From Bacteroidales bacterium UBA5371 (GTDB taxonomy: Bacteria; Bacteroidota; Bacteroidia; Bacteroidales; P3): a DNA stretch of 64,000 nt. Below the pieces are notes generated by a model. The model saw only the letters and a list, made by a program, of their open reading frames with translations, ran no database searches and was not told the origin of the DNA. Both the position numbers and the translations under genes were made by a program. Positions 1 to 9,236 of the stretch are shown one piece after another. The stretch covers positions 62,001 through 126,000 of the forward strand of contig DHPF01000017.1 in assembly GCA_002407855.1 (NCBI GenBank), given 5' to 3'. How positions within the stretch are numbered: position 1 is the stretch's first letter; every line of letters starts with the position of its first letter.

Positions 1-599
1 AGGCAGTAATAAGTGGGCCTTCTCATGCCGAAGAAATTGCAAAGGAAAACCTTACCTATCTGACCGTAGGCTCTCAAAATTCTCTTTTAGCTAAACATAT
101 TGCCGATAAGTTTAAGTGTAGGTATGTTAATACTACAACTTCTTCCGATATGGAAGGGATAGAATATGTTGGAATATTGAAAAATATCTATGCCTTAGCC
201 GTTGGTATTTGTAAGGGCTTAGGCTTTGGGGATAATTTTATAAGTGTGGTTGTTGCCAATGGATTGCAAGAGATGGATAATTTCTTAGAAATTTGTGCAC
301 CTATGCCTGAGAGAAATGTAAATAATTTAGCATATCTTGGTGATTTATTAGTAACGGCATACTCGCAACATTCCAGAAATAGAACCTTTGGACAAATGAT
401 AGGTTCGGGCTATTCGGTTAGTTCTGCTCAATTGGAAATGCGTATGGTTGCCGAAGGATATTACGCAGCCAATTGTATTCACGTGCTTAATAAGGAACAT
501 AATGCTCAAATTCCTATTGCAGATGCTGTTTATAGGATACTCTATAAAGGCTTTTCAGCAAAGAAAGAGTTTGAATTATTATCAGAAAACTTTAAATAA
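1..599 (+). CDS. gpsA: Glycerol-3-phosphate dehydrogenase [NAD(P)+], C-terminal part
   Basis: GpsA reduces dihydroxyacetone phosphate to sn-glycerol 3-phosphate for phospholipid synthesis in the cytoplasm. The frame is open from base 3, so the start and the N-terminal Rossmann domain lie outside the window and about 198 residues remain. The visible part opens with the family GPSHAEE motif, followed by the helical substrate domain. That domain carries LKNIYALAVGICKGLGFGDN, which includes the conserved Lys-Asn pair, and then RNRTFGQMIGSG. The end is normal. It converges with purF, with only a 100-bp gap that holds a repeat hairpin. Identification is firm from these motifs. Confidence 0.93.
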   Translation, partial: AVISGPSHAEEIAKENLTYLTVGSQNSLLAKHIADKFKCRYVNTTTSSDMEGIEYVGILKNIYALAVGICKGLGFGDNFISVVVANGLQEMDNFLEICAPMPERNVNNLAYLGDLLVTAYSQHSRNRTFGQMIGSGYSVSSAQLEMRMVAEGYYAANCIHVLNKEHNAQIPIADAVYRILYKGFSAKKEFELLSENFK

Positions 600-625
600 G
601 TATCTAAATACTCTTTCTTGATTTC

Positions 626-675
626 AATTTTTTAGAATCAAGAGATAATAAATTGTCTTTTGATTCTAAAAAATT
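626..675. repeat. 21-bp-family repeat, inverted pair (locus 1); likely bidirectional terminator
   Basis: Arm AATTTTTTAGAATCAAGAG (626-644) is matched by CTTTTGATTCTAAAAAATT (657-675). The arms are near-perfect reverse complements with a 12-nt loop, and A/T runs flank the stem. It sits between the convergent stops of gpsA and purF, so a terminator role for both is likely. The core TTGATTCTAA is the same as in the ten other repeat loci of this window. Confidence 0.8.
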
Positions 676-699
676 ATCTTCAAAAGAGAGTAGTGGCTA

Positions 700-2550
700 T
701 TAGTATGCCCTTTTGCCATTTCCCTCGTAGTAGTTAATGAAGGCTTGATTAACAATACGATTTCCTCCAAGGGTAGGGTAATTTCCTGTGAAATACCAAT
801 CGCCTGTATGGTTTGGGCATGCCTTATGTAAGCCTTCTATGGTTTGAAAGACTATTTCTATTTCTGCCTTGCAGTCCTCAGGGGTAAGAAGTTTGGTTAT
901 GCGTGCTGTTATTTCATCAGTAGTAAATGGTTTATAGATATCTTTCACATAGTTTATAATTTCTTCTTTTGGAAGTCGTTCTTGTGCCTTACATTTTTGA
1001 TAAACCTCATCTATTATATGCGTCAGATTTCTTTCTTTCAAAAGATCTATGGTTGCATTAAAGGCAATAAACTCTGTCATCCTTGACATATCTATACCAT
1101 AACAATCAGGATAACGTATTTGTGGGGCAGAAGAGGCAACAACTATTTTCTTTGGATTGAGCCTATCTAATATCCGAATAATGCTTTGTTTAAGGGTTGT
1201 TCCTCTAACTATGCTATCATCAAGCACCACAAGGTTATCAACATAGTCTTTGATTTGTCCATAGGTTACATCGTAAACATGGGCTACCATATCATCTCTA
1301 TCGTTGTCGTTGGTAATGAAAGTTCTCATCTTTACGTCTTTAACAACAAGGTATTCGCGTCTTAGGGAGTCTTGTTTAAAGATTTCTTGAAGGCTTTCTT
1401 CTGTTAGTTTGCCTTTTTCTTGACCCTCTATTATCTTACTTATTCTCTTTTGGTTTATGTATTCATTCAACGATTGTGCTAAGCCTTGAAAAGCAACGGA
1501 AGCTGTATTGGGGATATAGGATATTATGGTGTTGTTTAGGTCGTAGTTGATGGCCTTTAAGATACTTTCTCTTAGATTGCCTCCCAATCGTTTTCTTTCT
1601 TCATATATTGAAGAATCGGTCCCACGAGAGAAGTATATTCTTTCAAAAGAGCATTTTGCAGGCCTCTCCGATGGGGCTATAACTTGTTCAATCTTTATGT
1701 CGCCATTTCGTTTTACTATTAGAGCTTCTCCACATCCAAGTTCTTTTACATCATCTCTTTGCATATTTAATGCGGTGAGAATTGTTGGACGTTCCGATGC
1801 TGCAACAACAAATTCATCATTATAATAGTAGAAGCAAGGTCTTATTCCATTTGGGTCTCTTAACACAAAGGCATCTCCATGACCCAATACTCCTCCCATA
1901 ACATAACCTCCATCCCAACGTTTTGATGATTGTTGAAGGATTTTCCCTATATTTATTTCTTCTGCAATCTTATGTGTGATTGACATATTGTCCATTCCTT
2001 GATCTTTATATTGGCGGAATATGGTTTCTACTTCTTTATCTACAAAATGTCCTATCTTCTCTAAGATTACTGCTGTGTCGGCACTCTTCACAGGGTGTTG
2101 TCCAAGCTCTACCAATTTCTCCTGCATTTGGTCTATATTGGTTAGATTGAAATTGCCTGCAAGTATAACTGAACGTGTTTTCCAATTGCTCTCACGAAGG
2201 AAAGGGTGAAGATTTTCTATTTCGTTCTTCCCAAATGTTCCATAGCGAAGATGTCCCAGATACAGCTCTCCAATGAATCCTTCGTTGGCAAAGGCTCTTG
2301 TTATTATATCTTGAATTGGCGTATTGCTATTACTCTTTTCTATGTGTATGTATGGAGCACCAGGTTCTGTGTTAAACTTAACCGAAGCTAAGCCTGCACC
2401 ATCTTGACCTCTATTGTGCTGCTTCTCCATTAAAAGATACATTTTGTTTAAGCCCCAGAACTTATTTCCATACTTTTTTTCGTAATAGTCCAATGGCTTT
2501 AATAACCTTAGCAATGCTATTCCGCATTCGTGTTTAATACTATCGCTCAT
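700..2550 (-). CDS. purF: Amidophosphoribosyltransferase (long Bacteroidota form)
   Basis: Likely catalyses the first committed step of purine synthesis, converting PRPP and glutamine to phosphoribosylamine in the cytoplasm. The 616-residue protein starts MSDSIKHECGIALL; Cys9 would become the N-terminal nucleophile after removal of eight residues, as in class II glutamine amidotransferases. RGQDGAG near residue 48 and SERPTILTA near 253 belong to that domain. The PRPP-binding signature VVLDDSIVRGTT lies at about residues 437-450. It is longer than the roughly 470-residue classical PurF; a form above 600 residues is usual in this phylum, so a role beside a second shorter PurF is possible. It is the last gene of the ileS-recA-nadE-purF run, 7 bp after nadE. 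Confidence 0.88.
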   Translation of the reverse strand: MSDSIKHECGIALLRLLKPLDYYEKKYGNKFWGLNKMYLLMEKQHNRGQDGAGLASVKFNTEPGAPYIHIEKSNSNTPIQDIITRAFANEGFIGELYLGHLRYGTFGKNEIENLHPFLRESNWKTRSVILAGNFNLTNIDQMQEKLVELGQHPVKSADTAVILEKIGHFVDKEVETIFRQYKDQGMDNMSITHKIAEEINIGKILQQSSKRWDGGYVMGGVLGHGDAFVLRDPNGIRPCFYYYNDEFVVAASERPTILTALNMQRDDVKELGCGEALIVKRNGDIKIEQVIAPSERPAKCSFERIYFSRGTDSSIYEERKRLGGNLRESILKAINYDLNNTIISYIPNTASVAFQGLAQSLNEYINQKRISKIIEGQEKGKLTEESLQEIFKQDSLRREYLVVKDVKMRTFITNDNDRDDMVAHVYDVTYGQIKDYVDNLVVLDDSIVRGTTLKQSIIRILDRLNPKKIVVASSAPQIRYPDCYGIDMSRMTEFIAFNATIDLLKERNLTHIIDEVYQKCKAQERLPKEEIINYVKDIYKPFTTDEITARITKLLTPEDCKAEIEIVFQTIEGLHKACPNHTGDWYFTGNYPTLGGNRIVNQAFINYYEGNGKRAY

Positions 2551-2557
2551 AATTTAT

Positions 2558-4138
2558 TTAGGATATAGGAAATTTAATATCAAGCCCAAAGCAATACTTG
2601 CTTACTTTAACAGGTGTTGGACACTGACGGCGTTTCCATTCATTTATTTTAACTAATCTTATTACTTTTTCTATTATTGCTTTTTCAACATTTAATCCTT
2701 CTCTTTCGAATACCTCTTCAATCTCCTCTAAGGTTTTCTTCTTCTCTAAATGTTCTATTAATATTCTGTCTAATATAGGGTAATCGGGTAAGGAGTCGGT
2801 GTCTTTTTGACCAGGACGCAACTCTGCAGAAGGAGTCTTTTGAATTGAATTGTAAGGAATAGGGAGTTGGGAATATGTATTTTTGGTGCTCAACCACTCA
2901 TTATTGATATGCTTTGCTAATTCCCAAACCTGAGTTTTGTAAACATCTGCTAACACTGAAATAGTTCCTGAGGTATCTCCGTATATTGTTCCATAGCCAA
3001 CTGCTGCCTCTGATTTATTTGTTGTATTTAGCAAGCCTGCTCCCATTTTGTTGGCAAACCACATCAAGCTAACCATTCTCAAACGGCTTTGAAGATTTTC
3101 GTCTGCAACGTTAAAACTTTGGTTGGGCAAAGTTTGGTTATATATTTTACTACACTGGTCAAAGCAGTCCTTAATTGGAAGTAAATAATGTTCTATTCCT
3201 AAATTTTCTGCTGAGTCTAAGGCATCTTTTATTGAATGTTCTGAGGAATATTCCGAAGGCATAAGCAAACCAATAACGTTTTCCTTCCCTAAGGCTCTAA
3301 CAGCGAGAGCTACAACAAGGGCAGAATCTATTCCTCCTGAAAGTCCAAGAATGGCTTTTTTTATTCCATTCTTATTGAAATAATCTTTTATTGCAATGGT
3401 AAGAGCATCATAGAGGTTTTGAAGCTGTGAGGAAGGATTCTGAACAATAGGTTTTAAAATAGAGCTTTCAAAGGATTGGGAATAATACTTAAAGCCCGAA
3501 AACAATGCACAAAGTTCTCCCTTTTGATTTAAGATTGAGCTACCTCCTGAAAAAACATATCCTCCTTCTGCTCCTGCTCTGTTGCAAAAGACTAATGTTG
3601 TTTTGAGTTTTCGTGCAGAAAGGATTAATTCTGTTAAAAGTTCTGTTTGAGAGTTATTATGGAAAAGAGAATTAGAGCAAATTACAAGTAGGTCTGTATG
3701 GGTCTTAGTTTCTACAAACTCTGCTAAATCTTCCAAAAAGCCAAAGCCAACAACCTTATTATTATAATTCACAAGCTCTATTCCTTCTCCTTGGTCGAAG
3801 CCTATGTCAAAAGAAGACAGGTTCTTCTTTGTTGAAAAGGCAACTATTTCACCTTCTTCAACCATCACTAAGGCATTATATTTTTTATGGTCAATTGTAA
3901 GTGGTGTTCCAAAAATCAAATCTCTCTTTTGTTCAAGTAGTTTATTGCAAACCTCTGCCGAAGATAAGAATACATTATTATAAGATGTTGCATCAAACAA
4001 TACTGAGCCACTTACTGAGAGTTCGGGAAATATTGATAAGACATCTGAATTTACTTCCTTTAAACAATCAGTGATGATTTTATGGTTAAAATCAAAACCT
4101 AAACTCTTAGGGTTTAACTGATTTATTTGTATTTTCAT
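2558..4138 (-). CDS. nadE: Glutamine-dependent NAD+ synthetase
   Basis: Last step of NAD synthesis: amidates nicotinic acid adenine dinucleotide with ammonia from glutamine, using ATP. The 526-residue protein has two domains. Residues 1 to about 240 are a nitrilase-type glutaminase, with Glu in FPELSVSG near residue 39, Lys in STKKNLSS near 108, and Cys in LVICSNS near 152 as the expected triad. Residues from about 250 are the synthetase, with the PP-loop SGGIDSALV at about 265-273 and the downstream TTNKSE motif. It lies 3 bp after recA and 7 bp before purF, which indicates co-transcription. nadA lies at 54.8 kb in the same window but is not linked to it. Confidence 0.95.
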   Translation of the reverse strand: MKIQINQLNPKSLGFDFNHKIITDCLKEVNSDVLSIFPELSVSGSVLFDATSYNNVFLSSAEVCNKLLEQKRDLIFGTPLTIDHKKYNALVMVEEGEIVAFSTKKNLSSFDIGFDQGEGIELVNYNNKVVGFGFLEDLAEFVETKTHTDLLVICSNSLFHNNSQTELLTELILSARKLKTTLVFCNRAGAEGGYVFSGGSSILNQKGELCALFSGFKYYSQSFESSILKPIVQNPSSQLQNLYDALTIAIKDYFNKNGIKKAILGLSGGIDSALVVALAVRALGKENVIGLLMPSEYSSEHSIKDALDSAENLGIEHYLLPIKDCFDQCSKIYNQTLPNQSFNVADENLQSRLRMVSLMWFANKMGAGLLNTTNKSEAAVGYGTIYGDTSGTISVLADVYKTQVWELAKHINNEWLSTKNTYSQLPIPYNSIQKTPSAELRPGQKDTDSLPDYPILDRILIEHLEKKKTLEEIEEVFEREGLNVEKAIIEKVIRLVKINEWKRRQCPTPVKVSKYCFGLDIKFPIS

Positions 4139-4141
4139 CTA

Positions 4142-5152
4142 CTACTTTAAGGCTTGGCGTATTTGTGCTTCAAGCTCTTGGGTGAGTTCTTCGTTGTCCA
4201 AAAGTAGTTGTTTGACAGCTTCTCTTCCTTGTCCAAGTTTAGTTTCTCCATAGCTGAACCACGAACCGCTCTTTTTGAGGATATTGTTTTCAACACCCAA
4301 ATCAATTATTTCGCCAATCTTAGATATTCCTTGACCAAACATTAAATCAAACTCTACTTGACGGAAAGGAGGTGCTAATTTATTCTTAACAATTTTTACT
4401 TTAACTCTGTTACCTATATTTTGGTCTCCCTCCTTTATTGCTTCCTTGCGGCGTATATCCAAACGAACAGATGAATAGAATTTAAGTGCATTTCCTCCTG
4501 TTGTAGTTTCAGGATTTCCAAACATCACACCAATTTTATCTCTTAATTGATTGATAAAAATGCAACAGCAATTTGTTCTACTTATGGTTGAGGTCAGTTT
4601 TCTTAAAGCTTGTGACATAAGTCGTGCTTGAAGTCCCATTTTGCTATCTCCCATTTCTCCGTCAATTTCTGCCTTTGGAGTAAGGGCTGCAACAGAGTCA
4701 ATAACTATAATGTCAATTGCTCCCGAACGGATTAAATTATCTGCTATTTCCAAAGCTTGCTCGCCATTATCGGGTTGCGAAATAAAAAGATTATCTATAT
4801 CAACCCCTAATTTCTTTGCATAAGTACTATCAAAGGCATGCTCTGCGTCAACAAAGGCTGCAACTCCTCCTGCTTTTTGTGCCTCTGCAATTGCATGAAT
4901 TGCTAATGTTGTTTTACCCGAACTCTCTGGCCCATAAATTTCAATTACTCTTCCTTTTGGCAAACCTCCTATCCCAAGAGCTATATCTAAAGATATTGAA
5001 CCCGTAGGAATAATATTTACATCTGCTTTTGGTTTATCTCCAAGCTTCATTATGGAGCCTTTACCATAACTTTTCTCTATTTTCTCTATTGTTGATTGTA
5101 ATACTTTTAATTTTTCAAGTTTTGCAGCATCAACTGAATTTTCTTTTGCCAT
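4142..5152 (-). CDS. recA: Recombinase RecA
   Basis: DNA-dependent ATPase that forms the strand-exchange filament and triggers the SOS response. The 336-residue length is normal. Visible hallmarks are Walker A GPESSGKTTL at about residues 73-82, Walker B IIVIDSVAAL near 145, the L2 region around GNPETTTGGNALKFY, and a short C-terminal tail poor in acidic residues. It sits 23 bp downstream of ileS and 3 bp upstream of nadE in what looks like one transcript. I see no LexA-type box or promoter of its own in the 23-bp gap, so expression probably depends on the ileS promoter. Confidence 0.97.
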   Translation of the reverse strand: MAKENSVDAAKLEKLKVLQSTIEKIEKSYGKGSIMKLGDKPKADVNIIPTGSISLDIALGIGGLPKGRVIEIYGPESSGKTTLAIHAIAEAQKAGGVAAFVDAEHAFDSTYAKKLGVDIDNLFISQPDNGEQALEIADNLIRSGAIDIIVIDSVAALTPKAEIDGEMGDSKMGLQARLMSQALRKLTSTISRTNCCCIFINQLRDKIGVMFGNPETTTGGNALKFYSSVRLDIRRKEAIKEGDQNIGNRVKVKIVKNKLAPPFRQVEFDLMFGQGISKIGEIIDLGVENNILKKSGSWFSYGETKLGQGREAVKQLLLDNEELTQELEAQIRQALK

Positions 5153-5175
5153 AATTTTAATAATTTATTTTGGTT

Positions 5176-8100
5176 TTATACTTTTCTAATATTTATTGCT
5201 AATTCTACTCCTTCTATAACATCTATCGTTGAAATAGGTTTTGTGTTGTGTTGTCCGATATAAACTTCAATATCGTTCTTACGAACTAACGATAATTCTT
5301 TTGTTAGAGTTTCTCCTGTAATATAATTATAATACTCATTAATTGCTTCTTCCAAAAGAGGATTATACTCTATTTCTACAATTATATAGTCTATTACATC
5401 AAAGTTTTGTTCTTTTCTTATGTTCTGAATCCTGTTTACAAGTTCTCTTGATATTGCTTCCTTACGTAAAGTATCTGTTATAGTGGTATCCAAAGCAATA
5501 GTTACCGAACCTTCATTCATAACCACCCAGCCAGGAATATCTTGTGTTGTGATTTCAACATCTGAAAGCAGTAACTCAATTTTATTATCATCTATATCAA
5601 TACTTATCTTACCTTCTTTCTCTATAAGTGCAATTTCTTCTTGATTAAAAGAATTCAAAGCATTTGCAATAGCTTTCATCTTTTGACCATATTTAGGACC
5701 TAATGACTTAAAATCTGCCTTTGCTTTCTTAACCAAAACATTGTTTTGAGCAGAAAGAAACTCTATCTCCTTTATATTTACCTCTGAAAGAATAAGCTCT
5801 TTAACCTTTTCAACTTGATTGATAAACTCCTTGCTTGAAGCTGGTATCATAATCTTTTGAAGAGGTTGACGAACCTTTAAATTGTTTCGTTTTCTAAGCG
5901 AAAGAACCATAGAGCATATCTTTTGTGCTAATTGCATTCTTTCTTCCAAATCCTTATCAATTAGAGTATGGTTTGCCTTAGGTAAGAGGGTGAAATGTAC
6001 AGAGCCAATTGGATTATTATTAGTATCTTTATGTTTGTTTGAAATATTGTTTAGGTCAAGGAATAGTTTCTCTGCAAAGAAAGGAGCTATTGGAGCCATA
6101 AGCTGAGAAAGGACCTCCAAGCAAGTATATAAGGTTTGATATGCTGAAATCTTATCCTGAGAATACTCTCCCTTCCAAAAACGACGCCTACATAAACGAA
6201 CATACCAGTTACTTAAATACTCGTCAATAAAATTACCTATTGCTCTTGCTGCCTTTGTTGGTTCATAGTCGTTATATGAAGCATCAACCATTTCAATTAA
6301 AGAATTAAGTTCCGACAAAATCCAACGATCAATCTCAGGTCTTTCATTAAATGGAACTTCTGCTTCTTCAAAAGCAAATGAATCAATATTTGCATACAAA
6401 GCAAAAAAGCTATAAGTGTTGTAAAGAGTTCCAAAAAGTTTTCTTCTTACCTCATCAACTCCGTCAATATCAAATTTAAGATTTTCCCATGGCTGAGAAT
6501 TGGAGACCATATACCAACGTGTTGCATCAGCTCCATATTTCTCAATTACTTCAAAAGGATTAATTGCGTTTCCTAAGCGTTTGGACATCTTGTTGCCGTT
6601 TTTATCCAAAACCAATCCATTTGAAACAACATTTCTGAAAGCAACAGAATCAAATACTAAGGTTGCAATTGCGTGTAAAGTAAAAAACCAGCCACGTGTT
6701 TGATCAACTCCTTCGGCAATAAAATCAGCTGGGAAACTTTTGTTTAACTCCTCTTTTGTACAACTAAAAGGATAATGCACCTGTGCAAAAGGCATAGCAC
6801 CTGAATCAAACCAAACATCAATAAGGTCTGTTTCTCTAAACATTTTTTCTCCCTTAGACGAAACCAAAACTACATCATCTATATAAGGACGATGTAAGTC
6901 AAAAGAGTTATAGTCGTTAGAAGCATATTTATTTTCATTCATAAACCCCTTAACTACACTCTTATCAATTTCATTTCTTAACATCTCAACCGAAGAAATA
7001 CAAATCTCCTCCTTTCCATCTTCTGTTCTCCAAATTGGAAGAGGTGTCCCCCAATAACGTGAACGCGAAAGATTCCAATCAACTAAATTTTCTAACCAAT
7101 TGCCAAAACGTCCTGTTCCTGTTGATTCGGGCTTCCAGTTAATTGTTTTATTTAGTTCTATTAGCCTATCTTTTAGAGCTGTTGTACGAATAAACCAACT
7201 ATCCAAAGGATAATAAAGAATTGGTTTATCTGTTCGCCAGCAATGAGGGTAATTATGAGTTTGCTTTTCTATCTTAAAGGCTTTACCCTCTTGTTTGAGA
7301 GAAAGTGCTATTTCAACATCAAGACTCATATCCTTTTCAGTTAAGTTAGCATCATAAGCATTCTTCACAAATTTTCCTGCAAACAAAGAATATAAATCTA
7401 TATTTAGATTTTCCTTAACAAAGTTTGCATCCAAGTCTTCTATTTTGTAGAATTTTCCTGTCCTATCTACCATTGGCTGACGCTTACCTTCATTATCAAT
7501 AAGAGCCAATGGAGGAACACCATTTTGCTTTGCCACCCTATCATCATCAGCACCAAAGGTAGGAGCAATATGAACTATTCCTGTTCCGTCATCGGTTGTA
7601 ACAAAATCGCCTCCAATAACTCTAAATGCCCCATCTCCTGGCTTAACCCATGGTAGTAATTGTTCATATTCTATACCTATTAAATCCTTACCCTTACATT
7701 CTTTGATAATTCTATAAGGCAATACCTTGTCTCCGCTGGCGTATTCCATTGGTAAGTCTTTTGCTTCTTCGGAGAAAAAGGAACCCAAAAGAGGCTTTCC
7801 TAACAATACAATTATTGGCTCAGCAGAATAAGGGTTAAAAGTATTCACCCAAACATAATCAATATTTGTTCCGACCGCCAAAGCAGTATTGGACGGCAAT
7901 GTCCAAGGAGTAGTTGTCCAAGCAAGGAAATAAGCATTTGGATATTCGCTATTCTTTATTTTAAATTGAGCAACCATGGTTGTATCTTTAACATCACGAT
8001 AACAACCAGGCATATTTAATTCGTGAGAGCTAAGTCCCGTTCCTGCTGCTGGAGAAAATGGTTGTATTGTGTAGCCCTTATAGAGCAAACCCTTATTATA

Positions 8101-8604
8101 TAACTCCCCAATCAAAAACCAAAGAGTTTCAATGTATTCATTCTTAAACGTAATATATGGATTATCCAAATCTACCCAATATCCCATTTGTTTGGTTAGA
8201 TTATCCCACATATCCTTATACTTCATAACCTCAGCCTTACAAGCCTCGTTATATTCATCAACAGAAATCTTTTTTCCTATATCTTCTTTGGTTATACCTA
8301 AGTTCTTTTCAACGCCCAATTCCACAGGAAGACCATGAGTATCCCAACCAGCCTTGCGAGCAACATGAAAACCCTTCATTGATTTGTAGCGGCAGAAAAT
8401 ATCTTTTATGGCACGAGCCATCACATGATGAATACCAGGCTGACCATTGGCAGAAGGAGGCCCCTCATAAAAAATAAACTCTGGACTTCCCTTGCTAAGA
8501 CTAAGACTCTGGTTAAAAATATTATTCTCTTCCCAATACTTAAAAATTTCTTTATTTATTGCAGTTAAATCAAGTTGCTTGTATTCCTGATACTTCTTTC
8601 CCAT
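5176..8604 (-). CDS. ileS: Isoleucine-tRNA ligase
   Basis: Charges tRNA-Ile with isoleucine and edits misactivated valine. The start at 8604 (MGKKYQEYKQLD, 1142 residues) is chosen over an in-frame ATG at 8646. A promoter -7 element occupies 8648-8655, so a transcript would begin near or below 8641, and the N-terminal sequence from 8604 matches the family. The HIGH-type motif GIHH is at about residue 56. The large editing domain follows. KMSKR is at about 668-674, and an anticodon-binding domain plus a long C-terminal extension completes it. The length resembles the eukaryote-like (type 2) IleRS class often linked to mupirocin tolerance; that class assignment is an inference from length. First gene of the operon with recA, nadE and purF. 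Confidence 0.95.
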   Translation of the reverse strand: MGKKYQEYKQLDLTAINKEIFKYWEENNIFNQSLSLSKGSPEFIFYEGPPSANGQPGIHHVMARAIKDIFCRYKSMKGFHVARKAGWDTHGLPVELGVEKNLGITKEDIGKKISVDEYNEACKAEVMKYKDMWDNLTKQMGYWVDLDNPYITFKNEYIETLWFLIGELYNKGLLYKGYTIQPFSPAAGTGLSSHELNMPGCYRDVKDTTMVAQFKIKNSEYPNAYFLAWTTTPWTLPSNTALAVGTNIDYVWVNTFNPYSAEPIIVLLGKPLLGSFFSEEAKDLPMEYASGDKVLPYRIIKECKGKDLIGIEYEQLLPWVKPGDGAFRVIGGDFVTTDDGTGIVHIAPTFGADDDRVAKQNGVPPLALIDNEGKRQPMVDRTGKFYKIEDLDANFVKENLNIDLYSLFAGKFVKNAYDANLTEKDMSLDVEIALSLKQEGKAFKIEKQTHNYPHCWRTDKPILYYPLDSWFIRTTALKDRLIELNKTINWKPESTGTGRFGNWLENLVDWNLSRSRYWGTPLPIWRTEDGKEEICISSVEMLRNEIDKSVVKGFMNENKYASNDYNSFDLHRPYIDDVVLVSSKGEKMFRETDLIDVWFDSGAMPFAQVHYPFSCTKEELNKSFPADFIAEGVDQTRGWFFTLHAIATLVFDSVAFRNVVSNGLVLDKNGNKMSKRLGNAINPFEVIEKYGADATRWYMVSNSQPWENLKFDIDGVDEVRRKLFGTLYNTYSFFALYANIDSFAFEEAEVPFNERPEIDRWILSELNSLIEMVDASYNDYEPTKAARAIGNFIDEYLSNWYVRLCRRRFWKGEYSQDKISAYQTLYTCLEVLSQLMAPIAPFFAEKLFLDLNNISNKHKDTNNNPIGSVHFTLLPKANHTLIDKDLEERMQLAQKICSMVLSLRKRNNLKVRQPLQKIMIPASSKEFINQVEKVKELILSEVNIKEIEFLSAQNNVLVKKAKADFKSLGPKYGQKMKAIANALNSFNQEEIALIEKEGKISIDIDDNKIELLLSDVEITTQDIPGWVVMNEGSVTIALDTTITDTLRKEAISRELVNRIQNIRKEQNFDVIDYIIVEIEYNPLLEEAINEYYNYITGETLTKELSLVRKNDIEVYIGQHNTKPISTIDVIEGVELAINIRKV

Positions 8605-8647
8605 ACAGCTTCTGTTTCGGATAAAATTATGATTAAATATTAACATG

Positions 8648-8679
8648 CAAAAGTACTAATTATAATTAGAAAAATCAAA
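8648..8679 (-). promoter_or_regulatory. Bacteroidota-type promoter for ileS-recA-nadE-purF
   Basis: On the minus strand a -33 TTTG (complement of CAAA at 8676-8679) is followed after 20 bp by -7 TACTTTTG (complement of CAAAAGTA at 8648-8655). Spacing and sequence match the known TTTG-N19/21-TAnnTTTG consensus of this phylum. It rules out the upstream ATG of ileS at 8646. Confidence 0.8.
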
Positions 8680-8812
8680 ACATAAGGTTATTAAACATAA
8701 ATATTGACAAGTTTTAATTAAATCAGAAATAGTTTAATTCTTTAATAATTAAAGCAATACGAAATACAAGAATAAATAAGAGTCATAAAAAAACAAAAAA
8801 AAGAATAAAAAA

Positions 8813-8843
8813 TTTGTAGTAATCAAAAAAGGTTGTACTTTTG
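8813..8843 (+). promoter_or_regulatory. Bacteroidota-type promoter for tRNA-Val
   Basis: TTTG at 8813-8816, a 19-bp spacer, then TACTTTTG at 8836-8843. It lies 18 bp upstream of the mature tRNA 5' end. The spacing fits the phylum consensus. It diverges from the ileS promoter about 135 bp away. Confidence 0.8.
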
Positions 8844-8861
8844 CAACCTCAAATCAGAGAG

Positions 8862-8936
8862 GGGAGCATAGCTCAGCTGGTTCAGAGCACCTGCCTTACA
8901 AGCAGGGGGTCACAGGTTCGAATCCTGTTGCTCCCA
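8862..8936 (+). tRNA. tRNA-Val (anticodon TAC)
   Basis: A 75-nt cloverleaf. The acceptor stem GGGAGCA (8862-8868) pairs with TGCTCCC (8929-8935), with A73 at 8936. The D arm is GCTCAGCTGGTTCAGAGC. The anticodon stem CCTGC/GCAGG encloses loop CTTACAA with anticodon TAC at 8897-8899. The T arm contains GGTTCGAATCC. CCA is not encoded: the next bases are CAA. It has its own promoter and terminator, so it is a single-gene unit. Confidence 0.97.
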
Positions 8937-8940
8937 CAAC

Positions 8941-8978
8941 AAAAAGCCTTGCAATAAGTATAATTGCAAGGCTTTTTT
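8941..8978 (+). terminator. Rho-independent terminator of tRNA-Val
   Basis: A perfect 10-bp stem GCCTTGCAAT (8946-8955) / ATTGCAAGGC (8963-8972) with a 7-nt loop, followed by six T. Five A upstream make it usable in both directions. Confidence 0.92.
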
Positions 8979-9030
8979 GTGTTATGAACTCCAATTCTTA
9001 TTTCAATACCATATTATTTGGTTATATTAT

Positions 9031-9090
9031 TTTAGAATTAAGTAATAATTTCTCAGAACTTGATTCTAATAAAATAGAACTTGATTCTAA
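9031..9090. repeat. 21-bp-family repeat array (locus 2)
   Basis: Two forward cores TTGATTCTAA at 9060-9069 and 9081-9090, 21 bp apart. A degraded reverse-orientation copy TTTAGAATTAAG lies at 9031-9042. It is in the gap between the tRNA-Val terminator and the 3' end of the T9SS cargo gene. Confidence 0.8.
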
Positions 9091-9135
9091 TTTGATGAAA
9101 TAAGGCTTTAATTTATTTTTGATTGATATAACTTT

Positions 9136-9211
9136 AAAAAGTCCCTATCTTTCTGCATAAAGATAGGGACTTTTTTGAAATAAACTTAGTCTTTTTCTGC
9201 AAAGACTAAGT
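9136..9211. terminator. Two tandem bidirectional terminator hairpins
   Basis: Hairpin 1 pairs GTCCCTATCTTT (9141-9152) with AAAGATAGGGAC (9159-9170), flanked by A5 and T6. Hairpin 2 pairs ACTTAGTCTTT (9184-9194) with AAAGACTAAGT (9201-9211) and is followed by CTTTTTTT. Both loops hold CTGCA. They end the minus-strand gene at 9237 and insulate it from the tRNA side. Confidence 0.85.
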
Positions 9212-9236
9212 CTTTTTTTGGTAAATTTTTAATCTA

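Noticed and set aside
844..1086. Open frame antisense to purF
   Set aside because: It lies wholly within the purF coding region on the other strand, has no start signals, and its composition is that of reverse-read coding sequence. Many similar shadows in the window were left out for the same reason.
8605..8646. Earlier start of ileS at 8646
   Set aside because: The -7 promoter element ends only 2 bp from it, so this codon would lie at or before the transcription start; the family N-terminus begins at 8604.
9060..9090. Small mobile element (MITE) at the tRNA
   Set aside because: No terminal inverted repeats or target duplications frame the repeat units, and there is no sign of integration into the tRNA 3' end.
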